NCBI RefSeq assembly: GCF_004784465.1 | Contig: NZ_SRRU01000001.1 | Coordinates: 1,113,093-1,177,092 of the forward strand | From: Streptomyces griseoluteus | Lineage (GTDB): Bacteria > Actinomycetota > Actinomycetes > Streptomycetales > Streptomycetaceae | DNA: 64,000 nt | Direction of reading: 5' to 3' | Shown: in pieces, positions 40,461 to 50,300 of the stretch | How positions within the stretch are numbered: position 1 is the stretch's first letter | Layout: each line of letters begins with the position of its first letter | Position numbers and translations under genes: made by a program | Notes under the pieces: model-generated | Told to the model about the DNA's origin: nothing | Seen by the model: only the letters and a program-made list of their open reading frames with translations | Databases searched by the model: none

Positions 40461-41090
40461 CTAGTCCTTCTGGAGCGGCAGGTACTTCATTGTTGCCGGG
40501 TCGGGGAACTTGATGTTGTTCTCGCATTTGAGGAGCTTCGCTACCTTGAGGGAGGAGCGGAACAGGGGGCGGAACCGTGCTTCACTGCTCAAATCGAAGT
40601 CATTGTGAAAAGTGCCGGTGACAGTGAGCGGGCGCATCCTGTCCTTGGACTCGCACTCGAAGTAGACGTCGGCACCGCCTGCTTCGATCGTGGCTTGCAT
40701 GCCATTCCCCAGCTTGTACGCCTTGTAAGCGCCATAGCTGCGATTCTGATCCTCGGGGAACAGAGTTCTCATACCTGGAGTGAACTTTATGGATAGAGCC
40801 CCCGCGTCAGAGTCGGAGGAATCCTTGTCATCCAGGATGCATGCGTAAGCGGCGTGATCCTCATCAAGCATTGTTTTTACCGCGGCGGCATGCGACCGCG
40901 TCCCGCTAGCGACGTGCAGATCATTGAAGTCATCGCTTTTACGGGCTTCGTTGATCAGCCCGTCGTCGAATACACCCTCGCATGCACTTTTCAGTGCTGC
41001 CTCGCCATGAGGTTTTTCGTTCCCGCCGCATCCTGCACAGAGAACTACGACTAGTGCCGCACCTACCGCGCGCAAGCTGTATCGGCTCAT
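40461..41090 (-). CDS. Lipoprotein coupled to the 756-aa WXG-like protein
   Basis: A 209-aa protein with a clear lipoprotein signal: SLRAVGAALVVVLCAGC, cleavage before C21. The mature domain has three further cysteines (SACEGV, YACILDD, FECESK and LKCEN regions), likely in disulfides outside the cell. No family is recognised. The ATG overlaps the stop of the upstream 756-aa gene as ATGA, so the two products are made together. Base composition is noticeably more AT-rich than the ESX machinery genes, with many A/T-ending codons. An accessory, surface anchor or immunity-like role for the coupled large protein is possible but not shown. Confidence 0.7.
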   Translation of the reverse strand: MSRYSLRAVGAALVVVLCAGCGGNEKPHGEAALKSACEGVFDDGLINEARKSDDFNDLHVASGTRSHAAAVKTMLDEDHAAYACILDDKDSSDSDAGALSIKFTPGMRTLFPEDQNRSYGAYKAYKLGNGMQATIEAGGADVYFECESKDRMRPLTVTGTFHNDFDLSSEARFRPLFRSSLKVAKLLKCENNIKFPDPATMKYLPLQKD

Positions 41091-43357
41091 CGGCTGCCTC
41101 CGTGCGTGCGTCGCTGCTCGTTGGCGCCACGGTCGTATGCGTTCAATACGTCTTCGGTCATGTCTTTTCCGTGATGCTGTTGCATGTAGAGCAGTGCCGG
41201 TTTTGTTGCCCGGAGTGTGCCGAGTTCACTGAAACGCTGGGCCGTCATTCGGTTCTTGTCTGAAAGGTCCGCCTCTTTTTCCTTTGTCTCCCTGTCGATC
41301 TCAACTCCCCACTGGGTTTCCGCAGCACTGGCTGCTCCTTCGACCAAGGTGGGGACAACGAATGCTGCGGCTGCCGAGACGGCTGGGCCGCCCACCGGGA
41401 GCAGGACGAGGCCAGTTGCCAGCCCTACGCCCTGGCTGATGCCGAACTTCTTCCACTCCGCTGATTCGCCGAGCTTGTCATTGATCTTTTCGGTGGCATC
41501 CTTGAACTGCTTGTCGACAGCCGAGATGCGCGCCTCGTCCAACACACCGTGAACGTAGCCACCGTTCATAATGACCTTCTGCGCATCTTCTGGCGCATCT
41601 CGATAGGCTTCCATGCCGCCCAGTGTGAATGCCTGCTGGGCGGACGAAAGAATCTTGTAGCCGTCCTCGTCTCGTGCGACGTTGTAAAGGAAGTTATTCG
41701 CGGTCGTGCTACGGAGATTGAGGTGATCGGTGCCGTCGTGGTGGAACAGTCGGTCGCGGCCAAGAACTGAACCGCGTCCGCCCTCGTCCATTGCGGACCA
41801 GTTCAGGTCGTCCATGTAGCCGGCTCCCATGCGAGCAAGGCTGTCGCTGAGCCCAGGCTTGTGGTCGAGTAGATCGCCCTGCTCGCCGACAGTGCGCGCC
41901 ACCTGCTCCATGATGTTCACTGTCCTGGCGTCCCTGTGCAGGGTTCCGTCCGCAGCGTCGTACGGAGTTCCCAGGGTGGCGGCCTCCAAGGCGTGCCCGA
42001 GTTCGTCGTACCCGTAACCCGCCTGATCCTTGGCGAAGGGATTACCGTTAATCCACTCGCGCTTCTCAAGCAGGTACTGCAAGTCGGGATCGACCTTCGT
42101 CTTGGCGTCCCAGTCCTTCGAGTAGAAGAGATCCTTCGCGGCATCCGGGTTATGTCCCAGTGCCTCCATGTACCCCGCCATCGGGTCGAGACCCTGGTCG
42201 TTCTTGGAGTCGAAGTTCAGGTATGGCGAGGGATCACCCTCGGCCCGCCACAGTTCGTTCGGCTTGTCGTCCTTGTGGGACTTTTCGTAGGCGATGAGTT
42301 TGTGACCGTAGTCGTTGAGGAATTCGCGGTCGTAGGAGCCGTACCGCATCAGGCTGCTCATGACCTGGAAGCCGTAGGGGCCCTTCTGGGTGGTGCCGCG
42401 GGCCATGTCGAGGTAGTCGATCTGGTGGGAGCCCTGGGCGAGGACGTCACGTTTCCAGTGGTCCATGGCCGGGCTGTCGACGTGGGACGCGGTGGCGAGG
42501 GTGAAGCTCAGGGACTTCTGGATGTCGGCGGAAGCCTTGGTCTGGGCGTCGCCCGTCTGGACCCGGTCGGCGATCCGGGTCCAGAGTTCGAGCGTGCCCT
42601 TGCCGCCGAGGTGGGTGGCGAACTTCTCCGCGAAGTACGGATCGCCCTCGTGCTGACTGAGCAGCGTGTTGATCCGGCGCAGCTCGGCCGGGTCGAGGGA
42701 GTGCAGCGCGGACGCCATCCCCAGCTTGCTCCGCTTGCCGGTCAGCTTCTCCAGTTCCCGCAGGTCCCGGTCCGCCTGCTCGCGCCCCTTCTTGGCAGCG
42801 GCGATGCTGTCGTAGGTGTTCGGATTGAAGCCCTTGCCACGGCCGTTGTGGTCCTGAGTGAGCGCCCAGTGCAACACCTCGTCGGCCTCCGTGGCGGTGT
42901 CCAGCGCGGAGCGGATACCGCTGCGGTACGCCTGGAGCGACTGCTGGTACCCCTTGTTCAGCGCCCCCAGATGCTCGGTCGGGGTGTCCGCCGGCGGGTC
43001 GAAGTACACCTCGCCGGACGGCTTGATCGAGAGGTACTTGTCGCTCTCGATGTCATGCGTGAGGTTCTTCAGTTTCTTCTGCGCGCCGGTGAGGACCTCG
43101 TGGGCGTCGTCCAGGAGCTTGTAGACGTCCTGCGCCTCGTCGGCCGCGGCGGTGATCTGCTTGCCGACGTACCGCACCTTGCCGAGTGCCGCGGTGGCGC
43201 CCTCGCCCTTCCAGTCCGAGCCCTCCAGGTCCTTCTCCACCGTGTTGGAGTACTGCGTGTGGACCTTCTTGAAGCCCTCGGGCAGCTTGCGCCACTTGTT
43301 CACCGCCTCGGACAACTCGGTGAAGTCGGCGTGGAGAAGGGTGTGGTAGTCCAGCAT
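41087..43357 (-). CDS. Large WXG-like protein, probable type VII secretion substrate
   Basis: A 756-aa protein without a signal peptide. The first 110 residues are a WXG100-like hairpin with the turn GSDWKGEGATAALG near residue 44. A long helical segment follows. The middle (about 200-600) is rich in short charged helices, e.g. GNPFAKDQAGYGYDELGHAL and DLNWSAMDEGGRGS. A hydrophobic stretch (GLATGLVLLPVGGPAVSAAAAFVVPTL) near 640-670 precedes a helical C-terminus. The ATG at 43357 fits the WXG start. Large WXG-headed proteins beside ESX loci are usually exported toxins or structural substrates, but I see no known nuclease or hydrolase motif. It sits between a 138-aa protein and a coupled lipoprotein. 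Confidence 0.75.
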   Translation of the reverse strand: MLDYHTLLHADFTELSEAVNKWRKLPEGFKKVHTQYSNTVEKDLEGSDWKGEGATAALGKVRYVGKQITAAADEAQDVYKLLDDAHEVLTGAQKKLKNLTHDIESDKYLSIKPSGEVYFDPPADTPTEHLGALNKGYQQSLQAYRSGIRSALDTATEADEVLHWALTQDHNGRGKGFNPNTYDSIAAAKKGREQADRDLRELEKLTGKRSKLGMASALHSLDPAELRRINTLLSQHEGDPYFAEKFATHLGGKGTLELWTRIADRVQTGDAQTKASADIQKSLSFTLATASHVDSPAMDHWKRDVLAQGSHQIDYLDMARGTTQKGPYGFQVMSSLMRYGSYDREFLNDYGHKLIAYEKSHKDDKPNELWRAEGDPSPYLNFDSKNDQGLDPMAGYMEALGHNPDAAKDLFYSKDWDAKTKVDPDLQYLLEKREWINGNPFAKDQAGYGYDELGHALEAATLGTPYDAADGTLHRDARTVNIMEQVARTVGEQGDLLDHKPGLSDSLARMGAGYMDDLNWSAMDEGGRGSVLGRDRLFHHDGTDHLNLRSTTANNFLYNVARDEDGYKILSSAQQAFTLGGMEAYRDAPEDAQKVIMNGGYVHGVLDEARISAVDKQFKDATEKINDKLGESAEWKKFGISQGVGLATGLVLLPVGGPAVSAAAAFVVPTLVEGAASAAETQWGVEIDRETKEKEADLSDKNRMTAQRFSELGTLRATKPALLYMQQHHGKDMTEDVLNAYDRGANEQRRTHGGSR

Positions 43358-43377
43358 GTGATCCCCGTTCGTGCCCG

Positions 43378-43794
43378 TTACTTCAGGCGTTCCCTGCTGT
43401 GGCGGGCCTTTTCCTGCTGCTCGCGGGCGGCGTACTCGTTGGCGCTGGTGCGGAGGGCGCCGGCGACGTCGTTCTTCAGCAGGTTCTCCACGTAGTCGAC
43501 CTGGCCGCGCCACCTCGTCATGAACGTGGTGAACGCCGGGCCCGACTTGAAGCCCTTCAGACTGCCGGCCACCTGACCGGTCTCCTTGCTCGCGGCGTCG
43601 TCCGTCTTTATGAACTCGGTGCGGGCGGTGTCGGCGTTCTTCGCCCGGTGACGGAGGAAGCCGGCATCGGCGACCAGCTTCTTCCCCTCGGCGGCCTCGC
43701 CCGAGTCCGCGGGGACGTGGTTCAGCTGCATGCCGCTGTGCTGTCTGGCGGCCGCCGTGGTCCGCGCCTGGCCCCACATCTCATCGAACGACAT
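43378..43794 (-). CDS. 138-aa WXG/LXG-like accessory protein
   Basis: A 138-aa, almost entirely helical protein starting MSFDEMWGQARTTAAARQ. It has a turn-like FMTRWRGQVDYVENLL late in the sequence and a charged tail (REQQEKARHSRERLK). There is no signal peptide. Its size, helical content and location 20 bases upstream of the 756-aa gene are those of a small WXG partner or chaperone that pairs with a larger substrate. Similar small proteins recur beside large WXG proteins in Streptomyces clusters. No family name is claimed. Confidence 0.65.
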   Translation of the reverse strand: MSFDEMWGQARTTAAARQHSGMQLNHVPADSGEAAEGKKLVADAGFLRHRAKNADTARTEFIKTDDAASKETGQVAGSLKGFKSGPAFTTFMTRWRGQVDYVENLLKNDVAGALRTSANEYAAREQQEKARHSRERLK

Positions 43795-43833
43795 GTACGT
43801 CTTCTCTCTCCGGGGCCGTCGGCACTGGCTCGC

Positions 43834-45147
43834 TCACGGGTTCTGCTCCGTACGGTGCTGCGGGTCCGCCGGGGCTGGGACGTACGGCGGATAGGCGGGC
43901 GGGGGCGGTGCCACGGGCGTCCGACGCCGGGAACGCAGTACGCCGACAGTGACCCCCGCACCGATCAGCAGCGCGGCCGCTACGCCTACGCCGGTCCAGA
44001 GGAGGGTGTTCCCACCGCCACCCGACTCTGCCGCCTCTTCGTGCTTGGCGGGCGCTGTGGGCTTCGGCGCCTTGGGGGAGGGGGACTTGGCGGCGGCTGC
44101 GGCAAGGTCGGGGAGGGGGTAGACGTCGGCCGGTCCGGGGTCCACGGTCTGGGTGAACGCGCGCCGGGGGCGAACGACGCCATAGCCGAGAGCATCGTTC
44201 CTGTCCGCGCCGTCCGTGGACTTCCCCAGCGTCTTCAGCATGACGCGCAGGACCTGGTTGTTGGTCCAGTCGGGGTGCGCCGACCAAATCAGAGCGGCTG
44301 AGGCCGAGGCGATCGCGGTGGCGTCGCTGGTGCCTTGTGTCTTGCAAAGCTGAGTGCCCTTTGCGCAGGCATGCACCATGTCCACGCCGGGAGCAGTCAT
44401 GTCGACCTCAGGTCCTTGCTGGGAGAAGGCAGCCACCGTGGCATCCTCATCCACCGCTCCGACCCCAACCACACCGGGGGTTGAAGCCGGGTAGGACGGA
44501 AGGTTCTCCTTATCCCCCCTGTTGCCGACTCCAGCGAAGAGCAGCTTCCCCTTGGACAGGGCGTACCTGACGGCAGCTGCCAACTCAGGGGTGCCGACGT
44601 CGTGGCGACCAGGTGCGTCGCTCAGGGCCAGCGACATGTTGATGATCTGAGCTTTGGAGTCGGCGGCATAGCGGATCGCCTGTGTCAGCTTCTCCGAGTA
44701 CTCCGTAGTGGCGTCCATCTGCCCGCTGACCTCCTGGCTGTCCAGCATCCGGATGGGCAGAATCTTCGCTCCCGGTGCGAGCCCATACGAAGCGTCCACT
44801 CCTCCGAGTGCTCCAGTCGCGGCGATTATCGCGGCCATGGATGTGCCGTGCCCCGCGACGTCGGTGTGTTCGTCGCCGCGCAACGAGGAGAAGTCCTTCC
44901 CGTCCAGGACTTGACCCTTCAGATCCGCAAGTGAGTCATCGACTCCGGAGTCGATCAGGGCCACTGTCATTCCGCGCCCCGTGCTGGTCTTCCAGATTTC
45001 CGGCGCATGCATGGCATCGAGGTACCACTGCCGCGCCCGGATCGACTCCGCCTGAGCGGGGCCGGCCGAGAGCCCTACGAGTAGCAGACCGAGAGCGGCC
45101 GATGCTATGGAGGTGACTCGACGGCTTGGCATGCCTCTGGTACGCAT
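43834..45147 (-). CDS. Second mycosin-like subtilisin protease
   Basis: A 437-aa serine protease with signal peptide (ASAALGLLLVGLSAGPAQA), catalytic D66 (VALIDSGVD), H100 (AGHGTSMAA) and S274 (TQGTSDATAIASASAAL), oxyanion region VGNRGD, and a C-terminal transmembrane helix (LLWTGVGVAAALLIGAGVTV) after a proline/lysine linker. This is the mycosin layout. It differs from the first mycosin in the residues around the serine (TSDATAIASA instead of TSFSAPFVAG) and in having a proline-rich cytoplasmic tail. The gene lies in the eccC cargo operon, not beside eccB, so it may be dedicated to processing the cargo encoded around it. Confidence 0.88.
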   Translation of the reverse strand: MRTRGMPSRRVTSIASAALGLLLVGLSAGPAQAESIRARQWYLDAMHAPEIWKTSTGRGMTVALIDSGVDDSLADLKGQVLDGKDFSSLRGDEHTDVAGHGTSMAAIIAATGALGGVDASYGLAPGAKILPIRMLDSQEVSGQMDATTEYSEKLTQAIRYAADSKAQIINMSLALSDAPGRHDVGTPELAAAVRYALSKGKLLFAGVGNRGDKENLPSYPASTPGVVGVGAVDEDATVAAFSQQGPEVDMTAPGVDMVHACAKGTQLCKTQGTSDATAIASASAALIWSAHPDWTNNQVLRVMLKTLGKSTDGADRNDALGYGVVRPRRAFTQTVDPGPADVYPLPDLAAAAAKSPSPKAPKPTAPAKHEEAAESGGGGNTLLWTGVGVAAALLIGAGVTVGVLRSRRRTPVAPPPPAYPPYVPAPADPQHRTEQNP

Positions 45148-45177
45148 GTGCCTTCCTGGGGGTTGATGGGCGCGGAC

Positions 45178-46731
45178 TCAGTCGACCACGGGGGGAAGAG
45201 CCCGGCGTCCGTCTCTGGCCCAGGTCTCCTCGTCTTCCACGAGATAGTCCGGGCGCTTGCCGTTCTGCTCCTGCGGCTTTCGGGAGTCCGCAGACCGCGC
45301 GGCGGCACCCGTGCGGCCTACTTGTGAGCCCTGCGCCAGGTCGGCGCCCTTGGCCGACGGGCGAACCAGTCCGGACCCCCCTGAGGTGAAGGGACGACCG
45401 CCGGAACGCCCCGGCTGGCCAGGACGCCCACCGAGGACCCCGCCCGTCTCGGACGCGAGCCTGCGACCGGAGCCGCCCATGGCTCCTGCCGAGCGAGCCC
45501 CCTCCACGGAGCCGGGAGAGAAGGCGCGACCGAGAGGAGTGCGACCCTGTCCGTTCTCGCCTCCGATGACGGTACCCCGCGGAATTCCGTTTGTGGGGCG
45601 GCCAGTTGCGCTGACCGGCCGTCCTCCGACGATTCCTGTCTCCCGGGGCATGCGCGGCATGCCTTCGACGGGCTTCGCCAAACCGGGGACCTGCGGGAGC
45701 CGGCCCATTCCCGGCGCACGCGAAGGCAATTCCGCATGGGGGAGGCGGCCACCTCCGGCGAAGGTCGGCGGCAAACCGGTGGGCAGCCCTCCCGGCGACG
45801 CCTCACGCAGCGGCAGAGCCGGACCCGAGGTCGCAGTGGTGAGTGGTGGCGTCGACGCACGCGGGAGTGTGTCGGTGCTGTCAATGTTCAGCGATACAGG
45901 CTCAGAAGGAGCAGGGACGTGGCGGCCTGAACGCACCGTGCCGTCAGGGGCGGAGGCTGCCGCAACATGGTGCACCCCAGCAGGTTGGGCGCCAATGCGG
46001 GAGTCGCCTCTGGTAACCGTAGGACCGGCCACATCCGAAGAGCTCCGCCCGGCGTAATGGGTGCCCTTGCTCAGGTTTGTATCCTCGTCATCGATCCACC
46101 AGGCATCTGGAGCCCCCCGCCCCGCTGCCGGCGCGAACGTAGGCGGCGTCAGGCTGTTCACCTGCATGGCCGAATGCTCGTACGCTCCCGCCAGCTTCCG
46201 CATCTGCTGGATCGCGGCCTCGCGGGTTGCGTCGATGTGGTGCTGGGCAGTGGTCGCGTCGGTATGAGCGGTTGCGGCTGCCTTACGAGCGTCGGGGTCG
46301 TTACGCACTCCTGGCTGCTTCGCGACATCGATCGTCTTCTGAGCGTCCGCCAGAGCAGCCTTTGCCCGTGTCGTCTCCGAGACATCCGGCATAGAGACCT
46401 TGGCCTCGGCGATGGCCTGGGAGACCGCCCCCATCCACTCGGAAGCCGCCTCGGCGTACTGGCCGAGTCGCAGCGTGGCACTGGCGGTGTGACCACCCCA
46501 GTCCCGGAACGCGTCACCGGCCTTGCCTTGCCACTCCAGTTCCTTGACGTGCTTCATCAGGCCGTCGCCGATCTCGCTGATCGTCGTAGCAGCCTTGGAC
46601 AACTTCACGGAGAGGAGAGACGCGGACGCCATGTCGGCGGACTCGAGCATGGCGGCGAGCTGCTCATGTGTCATGGACTCGAAGTCCGTGCGCACGAGCT
46701 TCGGTTCGGGCCGGTTCTTGTATTCGCTCAT
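45178..46731 (-). CDS. PPE/WXG-like ESX cargo protein with DEETW C-terminus
   Basis: A 517-aa protein. The N-terminal 190 residues form a helical WXG/PPE-like domain with the turn ELEWQGKAGDAFRDWG near residue 68 and long helices after it. Residues 200-490 are low complexity, rich in G, P, R and S (GLPTGLPPTFAGGGRLP and similar). The last residues YLVEDEETWARDGR match a C-terminal motif I know from many Streptomyces WXG-type proteins. No signal peptide. The ATG overlaps the stop of the 161-aa gene by one base (TGATG). A large WXG-headed protein with a disordered tail encoded directly downstream of eccC is likely a secreted substrate or cell-surface component. Confidence 0.78.
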   Translation of the reverse strand: MSEYKNRPEPKLVRTDFESMTHEQLAAMLESADMASASLLSVKLSKAATTISEIGDGLMKHVKELEWQGKAGDAFRDWGGHTASATLRLGQYAEAASEWMGAVSQAIAEAKVSMPDVSETTRAKAALADAQKTIDVAKQPGVRNDPDARKAAATAHTDATTAQHHIDATREAAIQQMRKLAGAYEHSAMQVNSLTPPTFAPAAGRGAPDAWWIDDEDTNLSKGTHYAGRSSSDVAGPTVTRGDSRIGAQPAGVHHVAAASAPDGTVRSGRHVPAPSEPVSLNIDSTDTLPRASTPPLTTATSGPALPLREASPGGLPTGLPPTFAGGGRLPHAELPSRAPGMGRLPQVPGLAKPVEGMPRMPRETGIVGGRPVSATGRPTNGIPRGTVIGGENGQGRTPLGRAFSPGSVEGARSAGAMGGSGRRLASETGGVLGGRPGQPGRSGGRPFTSGGSGLVRPSAKGADLAQGSQVGRTGAAARSADSRKPQEQNGKRPDYLVEDEETWARDGRRALPPVVD

Positions 46732-47216
46732 CAGAGGGTCCCCTCGGCCTTCGGCGCGCCCGGTTCTTGCTTGTGCCGCGCATAAGGATCCCGCGCCGCG
46801 TCGTAATACTTCTCCGCCTCCGCGTTCACCGCCCGCATCCGCGCCTTGATGTCCTCGTCGAGGTTCTCGTAGCCCACGCGGGAGGCGTGGACCGCGAGGC
46901 TCATGCTCTCGATCTGGGCGCTCAGGGCCTTGGAGAGGTTCTCCAACTCGTCGTGGACGATGGTGTACGAGTCGTGGAGGAACTGCGCCTCCTTGAAGGT
47001 GGCCGCGCCGAGCTGGGCCCGCGGCAGCCGGTCCTCGCCGACCTTGCCCGGTGCCGCCTCCGACTTGTCCAGCTCGACCAGCAGCGCGTCGACCCGCTTC
47101 TTGAAGCTCTTCATGGCGTTGTGCTGGATGTCCAGCGCCATCGCCGGGTTGACCCCCGCCAGGGTGTCGAAGCCGGTCCCCGTGTCGGGAACCTTGCCGC
47201 CCCCGTCCGAACTCAC
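46731..47216 (-). CDS. 161-aa helical ESX cargo/partner protein
   Basis: A 161-aa helical protein from a GTG at 47216. It contains MALDIQHNAMKSFKKRVDALLVEL and HDSYTIVHDELENLSKALSAQIE, predicted as long helices of a WXG-like hairpin but without an obvious W-x-G turn. It ends in a charged tail. It overlaps the PPE/WXG-like gene by one base, an arrangement like esxBA or PE/PPE pairs. I infer that it is the small partner of the 517-aa protein. It lies 86 bases downstream of eccC on the same strand. Confidence 0.7.
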   Translation of the reverse strand: MSSDGGGKVPDTGTGFDTLAGVNPAMALDIQHNAMKSFKKRVDALLVELDKSEAAPGKVGEDRLPRAQLGAATFKEAQFLHDSYTIVHDELENLSKALSAQIESMSLAVHASRVGYENLDEDIKARMRAVNAEAEKYYDAARDPYARHKQEPGAPKAEGTL

Positions 47217-47302
47217 CTCAGCCGCCTCCCCGTTCTCCCCGTGTCATCCCCGTCCCTTCGCTCGCTCGAACGCAGGAACGGGGGTGGTTTCCATCGATCA
47301 CT

Positions 47303-50300
47303 CTAATGGCGTTGCGGAAGCAACCCCAGTTGAATAAGGGACGTTCCGCGCTTGCGGGAAACGAACACGCCACGCCCCGGCGGCATGGGACGCGCCCGTA
47401 CCGTGCCGAGGATGTCGCCCTCGCTGGGGTCGCCCGAAAGGACGACGCCCTGTGCGCCCAGCTCCTTCACCCGCTGCATGAACGACTCGTACATCGCCCG
47501 CGAGGCACCCGCCTGGCTGCGGGCGATGATGAACTTCACGCCGACGTCCCGCGCGAACGGCAGGTGCTCGACCAACTGACTCAGCGGATTGCCGGAGTTG
47601 GTCGCCACCAGCTCGTAGTCGTCGATGATGACGAAGAGCTGCGGGCCGCTCCACCAGCTGCGGTCGCGCAACTGCTGCGGGGTGATGTCCGGCTTCGGCG
47701 CGCGCATCTCCATGAACTGCCGGATCGCGTCCATGTGGACCTGCATCGCCGAGGCCATCGGCGCGTACTCCAGCAGGTGCTCCTCCCCGACCGCCTCCAG
47801 CATGGTGCGCCGGTAGTCGCCGACGACGATGCGGGCCTCGGCCGGGGTGTACCGCTCGGTGATCTGCTTGGCGATCAGCCGCAGCAGGTTGGTCTTGCCG
47901 GACTCGCTCTCCCCGAAGACCAGGAAGAACGGGTCGGTGTCCAGGTCGACGAAGACCGGCTCCAGGCTGGCCTCGTCGATGCCGATCGCGAAGCCCGCCT
48001 GCGGGAACTCGAAGCCCTTGGGAAGCTGGTCGGCCGGCAGCTTGCGCGGCAGCAGACGCACGGTCGGAGCGGCGGGACCCTCCCAGCCGGCCTTGACCCG
48101 CTGGACCAGCGCGGCCGTCGCCTCGGACAGATCGCCCGCCGAGGAGGAGCCGTCGATGCGGGGGAGCGCCGTCATGAAGTGCAGCTTCTCCGAGACCTGG
48201 CCGCGGCCGGGCACCCCCGCCGGGACGTTCACCGCGACCTTGCGGTCGAACTCGGAGTCCATCGGGTCGCCCAGCCGCAGTTCGAGCCGGCTGAGGATCT
48301 GGTCCTTGAGGGCCGCGCGGACCTCCATGTAGCGCGACGCGGAGACGACCACATGGATGCCGTAGCCGAGACCGCGGCCCGCGATGTCGTTGACGACACC
48401 CTCCAGGCCCTCGTACTCCGTCTTGAAATTGCCCCAGCCGTCGATGACCAGGAAGACGTCGCCCCACGCCTCGCCCGGCAGTTCGCCCGCCGCGCGGCGC
48501 CTGCGGTACGTGGCGACGGAGTCGATGCCGTTCGTGCGGAAGAACTGCTCGCGGCGGTTGAGGATGCCCGCCACCTCGGCGACCGTACGGCGCACCCGCT
48601 CCGGGTCCAGCCGGGACGCGACCCCGCCCACGTGCGGGAGGTCGGCCAGGGAGGCAAGACCGCCGCCGCCGAAGTCCAGGCAGTAGAACTGCGTCTCCAG
48701 CGGGGTGTGGGTCAGCGCGAACGAGGCGACCAGCGAGCGCAGCAGCGTCGACTTTCCGGACTGCGGGCCGCCGACGACCATCATGTGGCCGGCCGCGCCG
48801 GAGAAGTCCCGGTAGAGCACCTCGCGCTTCTGCTCGAAGGGCTTGTCGATCAGACCCAGCGGCACGGTCAGCGCGCCCGCGCGCGGGTACTCCGGCGCGT
48901 GCAGGCCCCGTTCGGGCGAGACCGACAGCGCGGGCAGCAGGTGGTCCAGCGCGGGCGCCTCGTCCAGCGGGGGCAGCCACACCTGGTGCGCGGGCACGCC
49001 CTGGCCGTCGAGGCGCTGCACGATCACGTCCAGCACCGTGTCCGCCAGCGCGTCGTCCTCCGCGCGCGCGGCCCGTGCCCGCTCCTCGGCGGGATCAGGC
49101 GCCACGTGCGCCATCGGCACCGGAAGTGCCGTGAACCGCGCCGGACGGCGCTCCACGGGCGCGCTGCCCCCGGTGACCTCGGCGCCGCCCGCGCGGTACG
49201 TGCCCGAGACGTACGCCGCCTTGAAGCGCGTCATCTCGTCCGTGCCGAACTTCAGATACCCGGAACCGGGCACCGACGGCAGGTGGTACGCGTCCGGCAC
49301 CCCGAGCGCAGCCCGCGACTCGGCCGCGGAGAACGTCCGCAGACCGACCCGGTACGACAGATACGTGTCCAGACCGCGCAGCCGGCCCTCCTCCAACCGC
49401 TGTGAGGCCAGCAGCAGATGCACGCCCAGAGAGCGGCCGATCCGGCCGATCTGGATGAACATGTCGATGAAGTCGGGCTTGGCGGTGAGGAGTTCGCTGA
49501 ACTCGTCGATCACCAGGACGAGCGAGGCCAGCGGCTCAAGCGGGGCACCGGCCGCGCGCGCCTTCTCGTAGTCGTGGATGTTGGCGTAGTTGCCCGCCGC
49601 CCGCAGCAGCTCCTGGCGGCGCTGGAGTTCGCCCCGGATCGCGTCGCCCATGCGGTCGACCAGGGTGAGGTCGTCGGAGAGGTTGGTGATGACGGCCGCG
49701 ACGTGCGGCATCTGGGACATGCCCGCGAAGGTCGCGCCGCCCTTGAAGTCCGCGAGGACGAAGTTCAGCGTCTCCGAGGAATGCGTGACCGCGAGTCCCA
49801 GCACCAGGGTGCGCAGCAGCTCCGACTTGCCGGAGCCGGTCGCGCCCACGCACAGGCCGTGCGGGCCCATGCCGTCCTGCGCGGCCTCCTTCAGGTCCAG
49901 CATCACCGGCTGGCCGTCCTCGCCGACACCGATCGGCACCCGCAGCCGCTCCGACATGGAGCGCGGCCGCCAGGTGCGCCGTACGTCCACCGAGGCGGCG
50001 TCCCCGAGGCCGAGCAGATCGGTGAAGTCCAGGTTGGACAGCAGCGGTTCGTCGTCGTCCCCGCCGCCCATCCGCAAGGGGGCGAGCTGGCGGGCCAGCG
50101 CCTCGGCGCCGGGCAGCGACAGCCCGTCAGGGGTGCCCTCGAAGGCCACCTCGCCACCGGAGTCCAGCCGCAGCCGCTCCGAGCGCACCACGATGGAGAG
50201 GTCACCGCGCGGGGTGTCCAGCTCGCCGGACACGACCTCCACGATCGTCACGCCCTGGAGGCCCTCGGCTGCCGCGAACGCCGACGACGGCGGCACGATC

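Noticed and set aside
43358..43777. N-terminal extension of the 756-aa protein
   Set aside because: The extension overlaps the 138-aa gene in another frame and is arginine/glycine-rich without helix pattern.
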